From contig NZ_BJHV01000001.1 in the NCBI RefSeq assembly GCF_005405925.1, positions 8,184,001 to 8,248,000 on the forward strand: a stretch of 64,000 nt of DNA, read 5' to 3'. The position numbers were made by a program, and so were the translations under genes. Below, in pieces: positions 17,508 to 26,002 of the stretch. The notes beneath the pieces were generated by a model, which ran no database searches, was not told the origin of the DNA, and saw only the letters and a list, made by a program, of their open reading frames with translations. The DNA comes from Streptomyces antimycoticus (GTDB taxonomy: Bacteria; Actinomycetota; Actinomycetes; Streptomycetales; Streptomycetaceae). Each line of letters begins with the position of its first letter. Position 1 is the stretch's first letter.

Positions 17508-19625
17508 TCACTCGCTCGGGTGCCAGGAGCCGTCGGTGTAGTCGTAGGCGTACTGCGGGCGTCCCTTGATGCTGCTGGTGCGGAACGGCGAGCCGTGGTC
17601 GTCGATCCGCAGCGTCCCCGAGCGGCCGCCGCTCGACCAGTCCAGCTCCAGGTACCAGCTGCAGTCGCAGCCGGCCGTCCGGGCGTTGACGAGCAGCACC
17701 TCCGGGTCGGAGGCCGAGACACGGTAGGGGAAGTGGACGGCGGGGATCGGCTTGCCCGCGTCGTTGCCCTCGGTGGGGTGGGCCAGCGGACGGGCGGCGT
17801 CCAGATTCACCGAGAAGGCGCGCGGGGTGAGAGCGCCCCCGCAGCCGTTGTCCATGGCGAACGACGACCACGCGAGCGGGGTGCGGCGGCCCACGACCCG
17901 TACGTGCAGGGCTTGCAGGACGACGGCCGACGAGGCGCGGCCCTGCACCGTGACCTCGACATTGGTGGTCCCGCCGTGCACCGCGCCATGGGCGGCGGCC
18001 CAGGTCGGGGCGTCCTGCTCGGTGGGTGGCGGGGCGACCTGGGACGGGGACCGGTCGATGAGATAGCGGTGGCCGCAGCCGTTCTCCCAGACATGGGAAC
18101 GGGTGGAGAGGGTGAGCGGGACCTGGGTGGAGCCGCCGCCGTCCGGGTCCTTGGAGCCGCCCGGTCCGGGGGAGCCGGAGGCGCCCCCATTGGCTCTCTG
18201 CCCCTTGCCGCGCTCGCCCTTACCGTCCTTGTCGTCGCCGCGCGGTGCGCCGGACGCGTCGTCGCCGTCCGTCTTCTGACGGTCCAGATGGCCGCGGGCG
18301 GTCGGCCCGGCGTGCGGCGTGGACGAGGGGGCGGCGGAGGGGGGTGAGGCCGCCGCGTCCTTACGGTCGCCGTCGCCGGGCGGCCGTACCTCGACCGCGG
18401 TGACGGCGAGCACGACAACGGCGGCGGCCCCGGCCAATAACGCCCACGGCCGCCGCGCGCGTGAGACGACGGCGGTGTCGCGGTCGCTCCCCGACACGGC
18501 CCGCAACCGCCTCCGCGCGGTGGCGGCGGATCCGGCGTTGCCCGTGGGCGCGGTCTTGTCCGTGGGCGCGGCGTGGGGCTGGGCCTGCCCGACGGCTGCG
18601 GACGGCGCCAGGGCGCCGTCGGCGCGCTCGGTGGTGTCCGCGGTGTCCCCGGTGTCACCGCGTTGGTGCGGGTGTCTCGGGTCTCCGTCCTGGTGCGCGG
18701 CCCCGCCACGGCGTGCGGAGCCATGGCTGCGCGATGAGCGGTCGGTCGCGGCGGCGGTGCGGTGTGCGGCCGGGACGCCGGACGTCGGCGTGGCCCTCGA
18801 AGCGTCGGCCGGGGTGGTGGTGCGCTGTCGTTCATCGGCGGTGTTGTGCGGCTCGTCGCCGGTGCTCTGCCGTTCATCGGCGGTGTCTTGGCGCGCATCG
18901 GCTGCCGCGTACGGCTGAGCGTCGCGGGAGCGCCCACCGGCTTCCGGCCCGGTGCCGTCTCCGGCCGGGCCGGTCGGAGCGGCCGCGCCCCGGGGAGTGT
19001 CTGTCACCAGGTCCGGGCCGGAGGCGGCGACGTGCCCCCGGTGGCGGCCGGCATCCGGGCGGGCGCCGGGCGTGGCGGCGGTGGTCCCAGAGTTGTCCGA
19101 CGGGTCGGCGTCGCCTTCTCGTGCGTCGGCTGACAGGCGCGGCTCACCGTCACCGCGCCGCGCGTCCGCCTCGGGTTCGGGCGCGGTGCCGTCCGCGGCC
19201 GGGCGGTCGGCCCCGCCCCCGCGCGGGGCCGACGCCGTGCAGTCGGTCGCCGGGCGGCCGCCCGCGCCCTCGCGGTCGGCTTCGCGTGCGCGGTGTCTGG
19301 AGGCGTCCGCGAGGATCCAGCGGCGGTGGAGGGCGAGCAGTTCCTCCGGGGTGGCGCCGCACAGCCGGGCGAAGCGCTCGACGGAGGCGTACTCCGCCGG
19401 GACCGCGTCGCCGTTGCAGTAGCGGTGCAGCGTGGACGTGCTGACGTGCAGTCGTGTGGCCAGCGAGCCGTAGCTGCGGCCCGAGCGCTCCTTCAGCGCC
19501 CGCAGTCTCTCGGCGAAGTCGTCAACCTCTTTGGCGTTCCCCACGCCCACCACCCCCCATATCGTCCCCGGCCCGCGACCTTCGTCCCGTGGGCGTTCCA
19601 CGGGCGCGTTCCAGGGTGTTGTCAT
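17508..19625 (-). CDS. Membrane-anchored XRE-family protein with extracytoplasmic domain
   Basis: A protein of about 705 residues. An XRE HTH lies at about residues 34-95 (FAERLRALKERSGRSYGSLA, then STSTLHRYCNGDAVP). A 250-residue disordered linker rich in Asp, Thr, Ala and Arg follows, then one membrane helix (PWALLAGAAAVVVLAVTAVEV, near 390-412). The outer domain of about 170 residues has paired cysteines (ENGCGHRYLI, NGCGGAL, AGCDCSWYLELDW). The topology suggests a DNA-binding head and an exported sensory or structural tail. The start is uncertain: ATG 19625 has GGGGG only one base away, and GTG at 19550 or 19544 would give a tighter N terminus. Its target is unknown. Confidence 0.8.
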   Translation of the reverse strand: MTTPWNAPVERPRDEGRGPGTIWGVVGVGNAKEVDDFAERLRALKERSGRSYGSLATRLHVSTSTLHRYCNGDAVPAEYASVERFARLCGATPEELLALHRRWILADASRHRAREADREGAGGRPATDCTASAPRGGGADRPAADGTAPEPEADARRGDGEPRLSADAREGDADPSDNSGTTAATPGARPDAGRHRGHVAASGPDLVTDTPRGAAAPTGPAGDGTGPEAGGRSRDAQPYAAADARQDTADERQSTGDEPHNTADERQRTTTPADASRATPTSGVPAAHRTAAATDRSSRSHGSARRGGAAHQDGDPRHPHQRGDTGDTADTTERADGALAPSAAVGQAQPHAAPTDKTAPTGNAGSAATARRRLRAVSGSDRDTAVVSRARRPWALLAGAAAVVVLAVTAVEVRPPGDGDRKDAAASPPSAAPSSTPHAGPTARGHLDRQKTDGDDASGAPRGDDKDGKGERGKGQRANGGASGSPGPGGSKDPDGGGSTQVPLTLSTRSHVWENGCGHRYLIDRSPSQVAPPPTEQDAPTWAAAHGAVHGGTTNVEVTVQGRASSAVVLQALHVRVVGRRTPLAWSSFAMDNGCGGALTPRAFSVNLDAARPLAHPTEGNDAGKPIPAVHFPYRVSASDPEVLLVNARTAGCDCSWYLELDWSSGGRSGTLRIDDHGSPFRTSSIKGRPQYAYDYTDGSWHPSE

Positions 19626-19790
19626 ACCCCCAAGTCAGCGTACGTGCAGGCATTCCAGCGTCCCGCATGCCCCGCCGGTCGTAGCGGTCACGGCCAAGTG
19701 GCGCACACGCTTGTCCTGCCGCCGCGACCTGCCGGTACGACGGCAGACATGAAGAAATCCTGAGTTCGGGAAGAGACGGGGAAACACCTC

Positions 19791-20453
19791 ATGCACAAGC
19801 CCACGCACTCATTCCGCGGCGCCGCGCTCGGCGCCGTGGCCGCGGCCGCCGTCGTGGCCGTGGCCGGGACCGGGCCGGCCCAGGCCCACGCACCGTCGGC
19901 CCGGGCGGAGGCGCAGGCGGCCGTACTCCAGGGCACCCCCGGCCACCTCGTGCCGAGGGAGCTCCCGCCGCATCCCAGTTCGGATTGGTACGCGAGTGAT
20001 GTCACTCGGGGCCTGCCCGAGACCCCTCCGTTCTGCGTGGAGAAGACCCTGCCGTCGGCCGGGGCGACCCATCGCACGTTCTGGACCGAATACGACACCA
20101 GCGCCACCCAGATCGTGGTCAGGACCGGCACGGTGGACGCGGCCCGCAAGCTCGCCGCCGCGGCCGAGAAGAAGATCCAGAACTGCGCCGCGAACTGGGT
20201 GCGCGACTATCCGGAGGGCACCGCCTCAGGACGGGACTACGGCGCGCTGACGGCCGAGGACGGCGCCCATGTCTACGGCGTCCACACCTCGTACCCGGAC
20301 TCGGAGCCCGGCATCCACCTCTTCGGGGTGGGGCGCGACGGCCGGACCGTCACCGTCGTGTCGTGGGGCGAGATGGGCGGCTTCGACCAGGCGCCGGTCG
20401 CCGACTTCAAGCGGACCACCACGACCGCCGTGGTGAAGCTGTACCACCCGTGA
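19791..20453 (+). CDS. Secreted protein of unknown function
   Basis: A 220-residue protein. A signal peptide covers residues 1-32 (basic start, then ALGAVAAAAVVAVAG, cleavage near AQA-HA). The mature domain has two cysteines (PPFCVEK, KIQNCAANW) that may pair, a central stretch with repeated Thr and Val strands (TQIVVRTGTVDAARKLAAAA) and ends VVKLYHP. The pattern resembles sensor-like extracytoplasmic domains in actinobacteria but I cannot name a family with confidence. ATG at 19791 has GGGGA about eight bases upstream. It follows the membrane XRE gene divergently, so the two could share control. Confidence 0.7.
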   Translation: MHKPTHSFRGAALGAVAAAAVVAVAGTGPAQAHAPSARAEAQAAVLQGTPGHLVPRELPPHPSSDWYASDVTRGLPETPPFCVEKTLPSAGATHRTFWTEYDTSATQIVVRTGTVDAARKLAAAAEKKIQNCAANWVRDYPEGTASGRDYGALTAEDGAHVYGVHTSYPDSEPGIHLFGVGRDGRTVTVVSWGEMGGFDQAPVADFKRTTTTAVVKLYHP

Positions 20454-21368
20454 CCGGGTCCTGACGGGGCTCTGGCGGGTCCTGACGGGTCCTGACGGGT
20501 CCTGGCGGGTCCTGGCGGTCCTGACGGGTTCTGACGGTGACGGGTCCTGACGGGGCTGTGACGGGGGAGGCGCGGGGGCCGAGTGGCCGACGGGCTGACG
20601 GGGGTGACGGGCCCGAGGGGACGGACGGGGGCTGTGCGGCCTGAGGCGCGGACGGGGGTGGCGCGGCCTGAGGGGGCGACGGGGGTTACCCGCCCAAGGG
20701 GGCCGACGGGGGACCCGGCCAGACGGAGGCCGACGGGGGACGCGGCCTGAGGCGACTGGGACGCGGCCTGAGGCGGCTGACGGGGGTGAGACGGCCCGAG
20801 CGGGCCGACGCAGGACCCGGCCAAACGGGGGTCGACGGGGGACGTGGCCCAACGGGGGTCGACGGGGGACGTGGCCCAAGGAGGGCCGATGGGGGGTGAC
20901 ACGGTCCGAGGGGGCCGATAGGGGGACGCGGCCCAAGAGGGCCGACGAGGGACTCGGCTCCAGGGAGCCGACAGGGGGTCACATGGCCCAACGGGCCCAC
21001 GGGGGTGACAGGTCCGAGCGAGGCCGACGGGGGAATGGGACCGGTGGCGGTCACGCGTACACACGGGGGTACGCGTGGCCGCCCTCTCCGCGTGCCCCGG
21101 GCCCGGCTGTGTCCCTACGGGGGCAACGGGTCCCGGGATGGCTGGGTCCCGGGGCCCGGCCGCATCCCTACGGGGGCAACGGACCCCAGGACGGCCGGGA
21201 CCCAGGGCGGGGCCTGCCGCATCCCGGGCGGAGACCACGGGCCCGTTGGCCGAGCCCCCGGGAAGACGACGCGTCCGGCCCCGCCGGAACCTCGTGGCGG
21301 AGGGTCGATCATGGGGGCACGTGGCCGATATGGTCGAGGTACGCCGCCCCACCGGACGCCCGACCGTC
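20454..21368. repeat. Long tandem-repeat intergenic spacer
   Basis: About 900 bases without a supported gene. 20460-20545 is built of TGACGGGTCC / TGGCGGGTCC decamers. About 20570-21040 is a degenerate unit near GGCCGACGGGGGACGCGGCCTGA. 21112-21195 holds CCCTACGGGGGCAACGG-like units. All six frames are open for long stretches because of composition, but none shows protein features or a ribosome site. Confidence 0.75.
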
Positions 21369-21378
21369 GGAGGTTCCC

Positions 21379-22059
21379 ATGCCGAACGGCTCGCTCTCCC
21401 TCGCCGCCTCCCTCTACCTGCTCTCCTACGATCCCGAGACCGGCCGGCCCGCCGGTGCTCACACCGCCCTCCTCGTCCGCGCCGCCGCCCTTACCGAGCT
21501 CGTTCAGCGGGGCATGCTCACCGACACCGACGGCAGCCCGTGCCCGGTTGCCGACGCCGCCACGGGAGACCGGGCGCTCGACGGGTTGCTGGAGCTGATC
21601 GGCGAATCCCGGCCGCGTAGCTGGCAGATCTGGGTGGGACATCAGCCACGGCTGACCGAGCACGCGGTCCGCGACCAGATGGTGGCGGCCGGGTATGTGC
21701 GGGCGAAGGGGAGGCGGGTGCTGGGGCTGTTCCCGGCCAAGGAGTACACGCTGGAACGGCCCGATCAGGTGGCCGGAATGCGGGATGACGCGGTGCGCGT
21801 GCTGCACGGCGAGGAGCCGGTGGCCGAAGTGTCCGAACGGGACGCGGCGTTGGTCACCCTTGCGGCGGCGGGCGAGCTGAGGGCCGTGGTCACGGCGACG
21901 GACGCCAAGGTCCGCAAGCGCCGGATCCTCGAACTGGGGGAGCGCTGCGGGGGCATGGGCCCGGTACTGGAGAAGGTGATCGCCCAGGTGCGGACGGCGC
22001 TCGCCGCCGCCGTCGCCACGGCCATGCTGGCGGCGACCACGACCGCGACCGCCACCTGA
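21379..22059 (+). CDS. GPP34 (GOLPH3-like) family protein
   Basis: A 226-residue alpha-helical protein of the GPP34 family, related to the eukaryotic Golgi phosphoprotein 3 that binds phosphoinositides. Seen here are the family N terminus LSLAASLYLLSYDPETG, LLVRAAALTELVQRGMLTD, the substitution-prone loop VADAATGDRALDGLLELI and a late TATDAKVRKRRILELGERC. The C terminus ends in a hydrophobic Ala-rich helix. ATG at 21379 has GGAGG five bases upstream. Actinobacteria carry many copies; their function is not known. It sits alone between two repeat spacers. Confidence 0.85.
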   Translation: MPNGSLSLAASLYLLSYDPETGRPAGAHTALLVRAAALTELVQRGMLTDTDGSPCPVADAATGDRALDGLLELIGESRPRSWQIWVGHQPRLTEHAVRDQMVAAGYVRAKGRRVLGLFPAKEYTLERPDQVAGMRDDAVRVLHGEEPVAEVSERDAALVTLAAAGELRAVVTATDAKVRKRRILELGERCGGMGPVLEKVIAQVRTALAAAVATAMLAATTTATAT

Positions 22060-22099
22060 CCCCCTCACCGTAAGGGCGGGCTCAAGCGCCGTACGGGCT

Positions 22100-22262
22100 T
22101 ACGGGTGTCCGCCGTACGGGCGCGCGGGTGTCCGTAAGGGCGACGGCTCACAGGTGTCCATACGGACGGGCTCCAGGTGTCCGTACGGGCGGTCTCACGG
22201 GTGTCCGTACGGACAGGCTCACTCGTCCGTACGGGCGGGCTCACAGGACAGGTGTCCGTACC
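22100..22262. repeat. Tandem repeats with GTGTCCGTACGG core
   Basis: Between the GPP34 gene and the SsgA-like gene, roughly seven copies of a unit of about 25 bases containing GTGTCCGTACGGGCGG and GGCTCACAG repeat with changes. Many copies hold the palindrome CCGTACGG. No gene is supported here. Confidence 0.75.
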
Positions 22263-22265
22263 GGC

Positions 22266-22679
22266 TCAGGCGTCTCTCAGCAGCGACGCCAGCCCCTGGT
22301 CCAGGTCGAGCTCCCCGGCCTCGCTGCCCTCGGGGACGATGGCGTACGAGCGGCCGAGGAATCTGCGGAGATCCGCGGTGTCGAACTGGACCATGGCCAT
22401 GCCCTCGGGGGCGTGGAACTCCAGGACCGTCCGCCGCGGTCCGCACGGCCACATCTGCACATCCCCGCTCCCCGCCGGGCCGCGCAGCCCGGCCGAGAGC
22501 AGCTCCCGCCCGAACGTCCACTCCACCGCGGAGCCGTCGAGGGACGCGGAGGGCGGGAAGGAGACTCGGACGGCGAACGGGTCGTCCCGCTCATAGCGCA
22601 GGCACGCCGGAATCGCGCGTGACTCGGGCGTCGACGCGATGAGCTGTGCCTGGACGGCTTGATCGATGACAGTGGTCAC
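22266..22679 (-). CDS. SsgA-like sporulation/cell-division regulator (SALP)
   Basis: A 137-residue SsgA-family protein. Diagnostic blocks are PACLRYERDDPFAVRVSFP, VEWTFGRELLSAG, GDVQMWPCGPRRTVLEF and LRRFLGRSYAIVPEGSE. SALPs help place septa and control cell-wall remodelling during Streptomyces sporulation. GTG at 22679 has GGGAG five bases upstream. Which SALP (SsgA to SsgG) it is cannot be settled by eye; it is not the highly conserved SsgB. Its upstream region is shared with the sigma-fusion gene and holds a CRP-like site. Confidence 0.86.
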   Translation of the reverse strand: MTTVIDQAVQAQLIASTPESRAIPACLRYERDDPFAVRVSFPPSASLDGSAVEWTFGRELLSAGLRGPAGSGDVQMWPCGPRRTVLEFHAPEGMAMVQFDTADLRRFLGRSYAIVPEGSEAGELDLDQGLASLLRDA

Positions 22680-22767
22680 GTCGGCTCCCTTGCGATAGGT
22701 GCGGGGCGCGTCGCCCTTTCGAGGGTTAAGACGTTTGGGCGATCAGGGCAGTGCACCCGCTTTCGAC

Positions 22768-22781
22768 GTGACGTGCGTCAC
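22768..22781. promoter_or_regulatory. CRP-like binding site
   Basis: GTGACGTGCGTCAC matches the CRP consensus GTGA-N6-TCAC perfectly and is a palindrome within CGTGACGTGCGTCACG. It lies between the divergent SsgA-like gene and the sigma-fusion gene. Streptomyces Crp controls germination and development, so the setting fits. Confidence 0.5.
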
Positions 22782-22907
22782 GAGTGTTTTTTCGAGGGGA
22801 CATAGGGCATTTAGGCTTGCCAAACCATGCAAGGTCTCGGGGCGCCGTGCGGAGCTGTTACAGAACGGCGGCAGTGACGAGGCACCCACCCCAGGGGTTG
22901 TTCCACC

Positions 22908-24362
22908 ATGACCGAAGGTCACGCACCGCTCGACGCGGCCGCCTACACCCGTATCCACGAAGCCGAATATTCGCGTCTGTGCGGGTATGCCCGAACTCTT
23001 ACCGGTAACCCCTGGGTTGCCGGGGACCTGGTGGCCGAGGCGCACTACAGCGTGTGGCGCCGGCTGCGCGCCGGGCACCCGCTCGGTGCCGACGCCGTCC
23101 CCGCCGAGCTGACGAGAGCCGTAAGGGAGCTCTCGGCCGGGGCGGGGGGCGGGGGTCAAGCACAGCAGGCGTCGTACCTCGAACCGCTTGTGCAGGTCCT
23201 CCATGAGCTGCCGCAGCGCTGGGTGAAGGTGCTCTGGCTCGCCGAGGTGGACGGGCTGCCGCCGGAGGAGGTGGCGTGGCGGACCGGGGTGAGCCCGGAC
23301 GGCGCGGCGGCTCTGGTGGAGCGGGTCCGGGGGAGTGTGCGCCAGGAGTTCCTGCGCGCCCAGCCCGGCTATCCGGCGAGCGCCGCGTGCGGTGAGCACT
23401 GGGAGCGGCTGCCCGGTCATGTGCAGGGCACGGACTCTCCGCATCAGGCCGAGCGGATCGCCGTGCACATCGACGGCTGCCGGGACTGCTGGGGCCGGAT
23501 GGAGCAGCTCGTGGCGGCCGACGCCCGGCTGCCCGCGCTGACCGGCCCGGCGCTGCTGGCGCTGTACGACCGGGGCATGGCGCGCTTCCTGGCGCCCCTG
23601 GCGGCCGCCGCCGCGGTGGGCGCCGTAGGTGCGGCCGGAGTGGGCGCCCTGGCGGCCGGCGGTGCGCACGCGGCCCCCTCGAACGGCCCGCTGGTCTCCT
23701 CCCGCCGTTCCATGCGCCACCTCGTCCGCGGGCAGGTGCGCCAGGCGGGGCCGGTGGCGGTCGCGGCGGCCGCGGGCGGGGTGCTGCTGATCGCGGGGGC
23801 GGCGGTCATGACGGGGCTCGCGCTGACGGACGGCGGCTCGGCGGAGGCCCAGCAACCGGCGGCGGCCTCGGAGCCATCCATATCGGATACGTCCGACTCC
23901 GCTGATTCCTCCGCCTCTTCCGCCACCTCGGGCGCCTCGCGGCGCTCGGAGGGCTCGCGGGCGGGCGTTCCGGGGGAGGCGTCCCGGAACCGGCCGTCCA
24001 CCGCGAGCGTGCCCACCGGGCACTCCCCGACGGATGTGCCGTCCAGCGCCGTGTCCCCCTCGCGCAAGGCGCCGTCCTCTTCCTCCGCTTCGCCCTCGTC
24101 GCATCCGTCTTCGCCCGGATCACCCTCTTCCTCCGCTTCGTCCTCCCCGTCGAGCGGCCCGTCGGATCAGCCGACCGACGAACCGACCGAGGGGCCCACG
24201 GGCGGCGGGACCGAGGACCCGGAGGGCACCCCGAGCGGGCAGCCGACGGACGAGCCGACGCAGCGGCCCACGGCCAAGCCGACCGGCTCCGGCTCCGGCT
24301 CCGGCTCCGGCGACTCCCGGGGCTGCGTCTCGCTGGTGGTCCGGCTCTGCGTCTCCCGCTAG
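22908..24362 (+). CDS. Sigma-70-like / zinc-finger anti-sigma / transmembrane fusion protein
   Basis: A 484-residue protein. Residues 10-155 resemble an ECF sigma factor (region 2: YSRLCGYARTLTGNPWVAGD; region 4: HELPQRWVKVLWLAEVDGLP, EEVAWRTGVSPDGAAALVE). Residues 187-194 are HIDGCRDC, the H-x3-C-x2-C zinc motif of anti-sigma factors. Two hydrophobic segments follow (about 225-250 and 283-307), then a Ser/Pro/Thr/Glu-rich exported tail of about 170 residues with PTDEPTEGPTGG-like repeats and a short C-terminal piece with two cysteines. So sigma-like and anti-sigma-like parts are on one chain. ATG at 22908 follows AGGGG at about 12 bases. Stable membrane tethering of a DNA-binding domain is inferred. 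Confidence 0.78.
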   Translation: MTEGHAPLDAAAYTRIHEAEYSRLCGYARTLTGNPWVAGDLVAEAHYSVWRRLRAGHPLGADAVPAELTRAVRELSAGAGGGGQAQQASYLEPLVQVLHELPQRWVKVLWLAEVDGLPPEEVAWRTGVSPDGAAALVERVRGSVRQEFLRAQPGYPASAACGEHWERLPGHVQGTDSPHQAERIAVHIDGCRDCWGRMEQLVAADARLPALTGPALLALYDRGMARFLAPLAAAAAVGAVGAAGVGALAAGGAHAAPSNGPLVSSRRSMRHLVRGQVRQAGPVAVAAAAGGVLLIAGAAVMTGLALTDGGSAEAQQPAAASEPSISDTSDSADSSASSATSGASRRSEGSRAGVPGEASRNRPSTASVPTGHSPTDVPSSAVSPSRKAPSSSSASPSSHPSSPGSPSSSASSSPSSGPSDQPTDEPTEGPTGGGTEDPEGTPSGQPTDEPTQRPTAKPTGSGSGSGSGDSRGCVSLVVRLCVSR

Positions 24363-24396
24363 GCCCAGTAGGGGTGCCCGCCGGGGCTTGAGGCCT

Positions 24397-24516
24397 GCGG
24401 CGGGCTGTTCCCCTCCCCGCCCCTTCCCGTAACTGGGGCTCCGCCCCAGACCCCGGACCGGGCTTCGCCCGGCATGGACATGCGGCTCCGCCGCGTGGTC
24501 CCCCGGACGCCCCGTA
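24397..24516. repeat. Interspersed intergenic repeat, copy A
   Basis: A 33-base block (24397-24429) identical to 32552-32584, followed by GGGGCTCCGCCCCAG, ATGCGGCTCCGCCGCG and CCGGACGCCCCGTAG, the same elements as copy B in slightly different order. It lies 3' of the sigma-fusion gene. GGGGC-TCC-GCCCC pairs can form hairpins. Confidence 0.75.
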
Positions 24517-24634
24517 GTGCGTGCGGTCACCGGGGCTCAATTACGGAACGTGTCAAGTGCGTTGCCCTCCGGAGCGTAAGCTCAAAACAAGCCAGCGGTC
24601 CCAGTCGGACAGCGGGACCAGGAGGGATGGACCA

Positions 24635-25525
24635 ATGACGTTCCAGCCGCGCGAACTCTTCCCCGACCGCTCCGCGCGCGATCTGTTCGGCGCGGAGATC
24701 CGCCGCCATCGCGAGAAGGCGGACATGTCGCTGCGGCGGCTGTCCGAGGTGCTGAACTACAGCAAGTCCCACCTCGCGCGGATCGAGGCGGCGGAGTCGC
24801 TGCCCTACGACGACCTTCCGGCGAAGCTGGACGCGTGCTTCGGCACGGATGGGATGTTCGCGAGGCTGTACGCGCTCGCGAAGAACGAGCCGTTTCCCGG
24901 CAAATACCGCCGGGTGGTGGAGATCGAAAGCCGGGCGGTCGTCATCGAGCAGTACATCAGCGGAAGTGCTTCCGGACTGCTCCAGACACCGAAGTACGCG
25001 GAGTCATTGATGCGCGGTGTCCATCCGCATGCGCCGCACGCGGAGATCGAAGCGATGGTCAAGGCCCGTATCGACCGGCAGGCGTTGCTGGATCGACCCA
25101 AGCCGCCACGCTGCTGGTTCATCCTCGACGAGGCAGTACTACGCCGCCCCGTTGGGGGATCAGTGGCAATGCGCGATCAGTTGGCGTCCCTGATCCGGCG
25201 CGGGACAGAGTCGCACGTGACCATCCAGGTGCTCCCCTTCGCAGTGGGTGAGCACCCAGAGATGCTGGGTGGCGCGCTGACGCTCTACACGGTGCCCGAG
25301 GGACCACAAGTGGCCTACGAGGAAGGCAGTCGGTCCGGGACCATCATCGAGGACCGGGAGGGAGTCGCAGTGCGCCGGGAGAACTACGATCTGCTCAGGG
25401 CCATGGCCCTCTCGCCTCGCGACTCGGAGGCGATGATCCGAGCCGTCATGAAGGACTGGACCCATGCCGATCAACCCGGACCTGAGCACTGCCGCGTGGC
25501 GCAAGAGCAGTTACAGCAATGGTGA
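24635..25525 (+). CDS. XRE-family regulator with DUF5753 domain
   Basis: A 296-residue protein. The HTH is at residues 15-70 (AEIRRHREKADMSLRRLSEV, then NYSKSHLARIEAAE). The DUF5753 domain follows with VVIEQYISGSASGLLQTPKY, WFILDEAVLRRPVGG and VTIQVLPFAVGEHPEMLGG. ATG at 24635 has GGAGGG eight bases upstream. The end overlaps the DUF397 gene by 62 bases, which is long for this pair type. The last 20 residues (from THADQPG) have no family look, so a small indel near 25450 may have extended the frame. It is the second such pair in the window. Confidence 0.86.
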   Translation: MTFQPRELFPDRSARDLFGAEIRRHREKADMSLRRLSEVLNYSKSHLARIEAAESLPYDDLPAKLDACFGTDGMFARLYALAKNEPFPGKYRRVVEIESRAVVIEQYISGSASGLLQTPKYAESLMRGVHPHAPHAEIEAMVKARIDRQALLDRPKPPRCWFILDEAVLRRPVGGSVAMRDQLASLIRRGTESHVTIQVLPFAVGEHPEMLGGALTLYTVPEGPQVAYEEGSRSGTIIEDREGVAVRRENYDLLRAMALSPRDSEAMIRAVMKDWTHADQPGPEHCRVAQEQLQQW

Positions 25526-25661
25526 CGGGGGCGAATGCGTCGAGGTCGCCGACAACCTTCCGGGCCTCGTCCCGGTCCGCGACTCCAAGAACCCCGACGG
25601 TCCCGCGATCCTGTTCCCCGCCGGATCGTGGGGCGCGTTCATAGCCTCCCTCAAGGCATAA
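25464..25661 (+). CDS. DUF397 domain protein
   Basis: A 65-residue DUF397 protein: WRKSSYSNGDGGECVEVAD, VPVRDSKNPDGPAI and a C-terminal WGAFIASLK strand. It starts at ATG 25464 inside the 3' end of the XRE gene. The pair resembles the one at the left edge of the window but is not a close copy, so they are paralogues rather than a recent duplication. Confidence 0.87.
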   Translation: MPINPDLSTAAWRKSSYSNGDGGECVEVADNLPGLVPVRDSKNPDGPAILFPAGSWGAFIASLKA

Positions 25662-25675
25662 GCCGAACGGGCTCC

Positions 25676-25972
25676 TTACGGCCGCTGCTGGCGGTAATCG
25701 GCGAGCGCGGGGGCCGTGCGGGTGGCCAGGAACTCGGTGATGGTGTACTCGCCGATGCCCGCGACCACGAAGGGGTCGCTCGCCAGCATCTCCTCGATCT
25801 TGGCCCGGTCGTCGCCGAGCGCCAGGATGACCCCGCCGTCGCGGGGGTTCTTGGGGCCGGAGGCGAGGAAGGTGCCGATCGCGAAGTGGTCGTCCACCCA
25901 GACGAGGTGTTCGGGGAGGGCGGCCTCGACGCGGTCGGCCGAGGCGCTGTAGGTGATCTCCAGTACGAACAT
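25676..25972 (-). CDS. YciI family protein
   Basis: A 98-residue ferredoxin-like fold protein of the YciI type: MFVLEITYSASADRVEA, HLVWVDDHFAIGTFLASGP, GGVILALGDDRAKIEEMLAS, DPFVVAGIGEYTITEF. The His and Asp near residue 22-28 match the putative active-site residues of the family. Its biochemical role is unknown apart from members acting as small dehydrochlorinase-like enzymes. No strong ribosome site precedes ATG 25972. It is divergent from endonuclease V with only about 30 bases between the starts, so promoters must overlap. Confidence 0.82.
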   Translation of the reverse strand: MFVLEITYSASADRVEAALPEHLVWVDDHFAIGTFLASGPKNPRDGGVILALGDDRAKIEEMLASDPFVVAGIGEYTITEFLATRTAPALADYRQQRP

Positions 25973-26002
25973 GATGTGCAGGCTAGTAACGTGAGCCACA
26001 CG

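Noticed and set aside
20454..21360. Pro-rich open frames on the minus strand in the repeat spacer
   Set aside because: Low-complexity translation of DNA repeats with no start signal and no protein features.
22100..22262. Possible CRISPR array
   Set aside because: Units are contiguous and degenerate, without unique spacers of constant length, and no cas genes are present.
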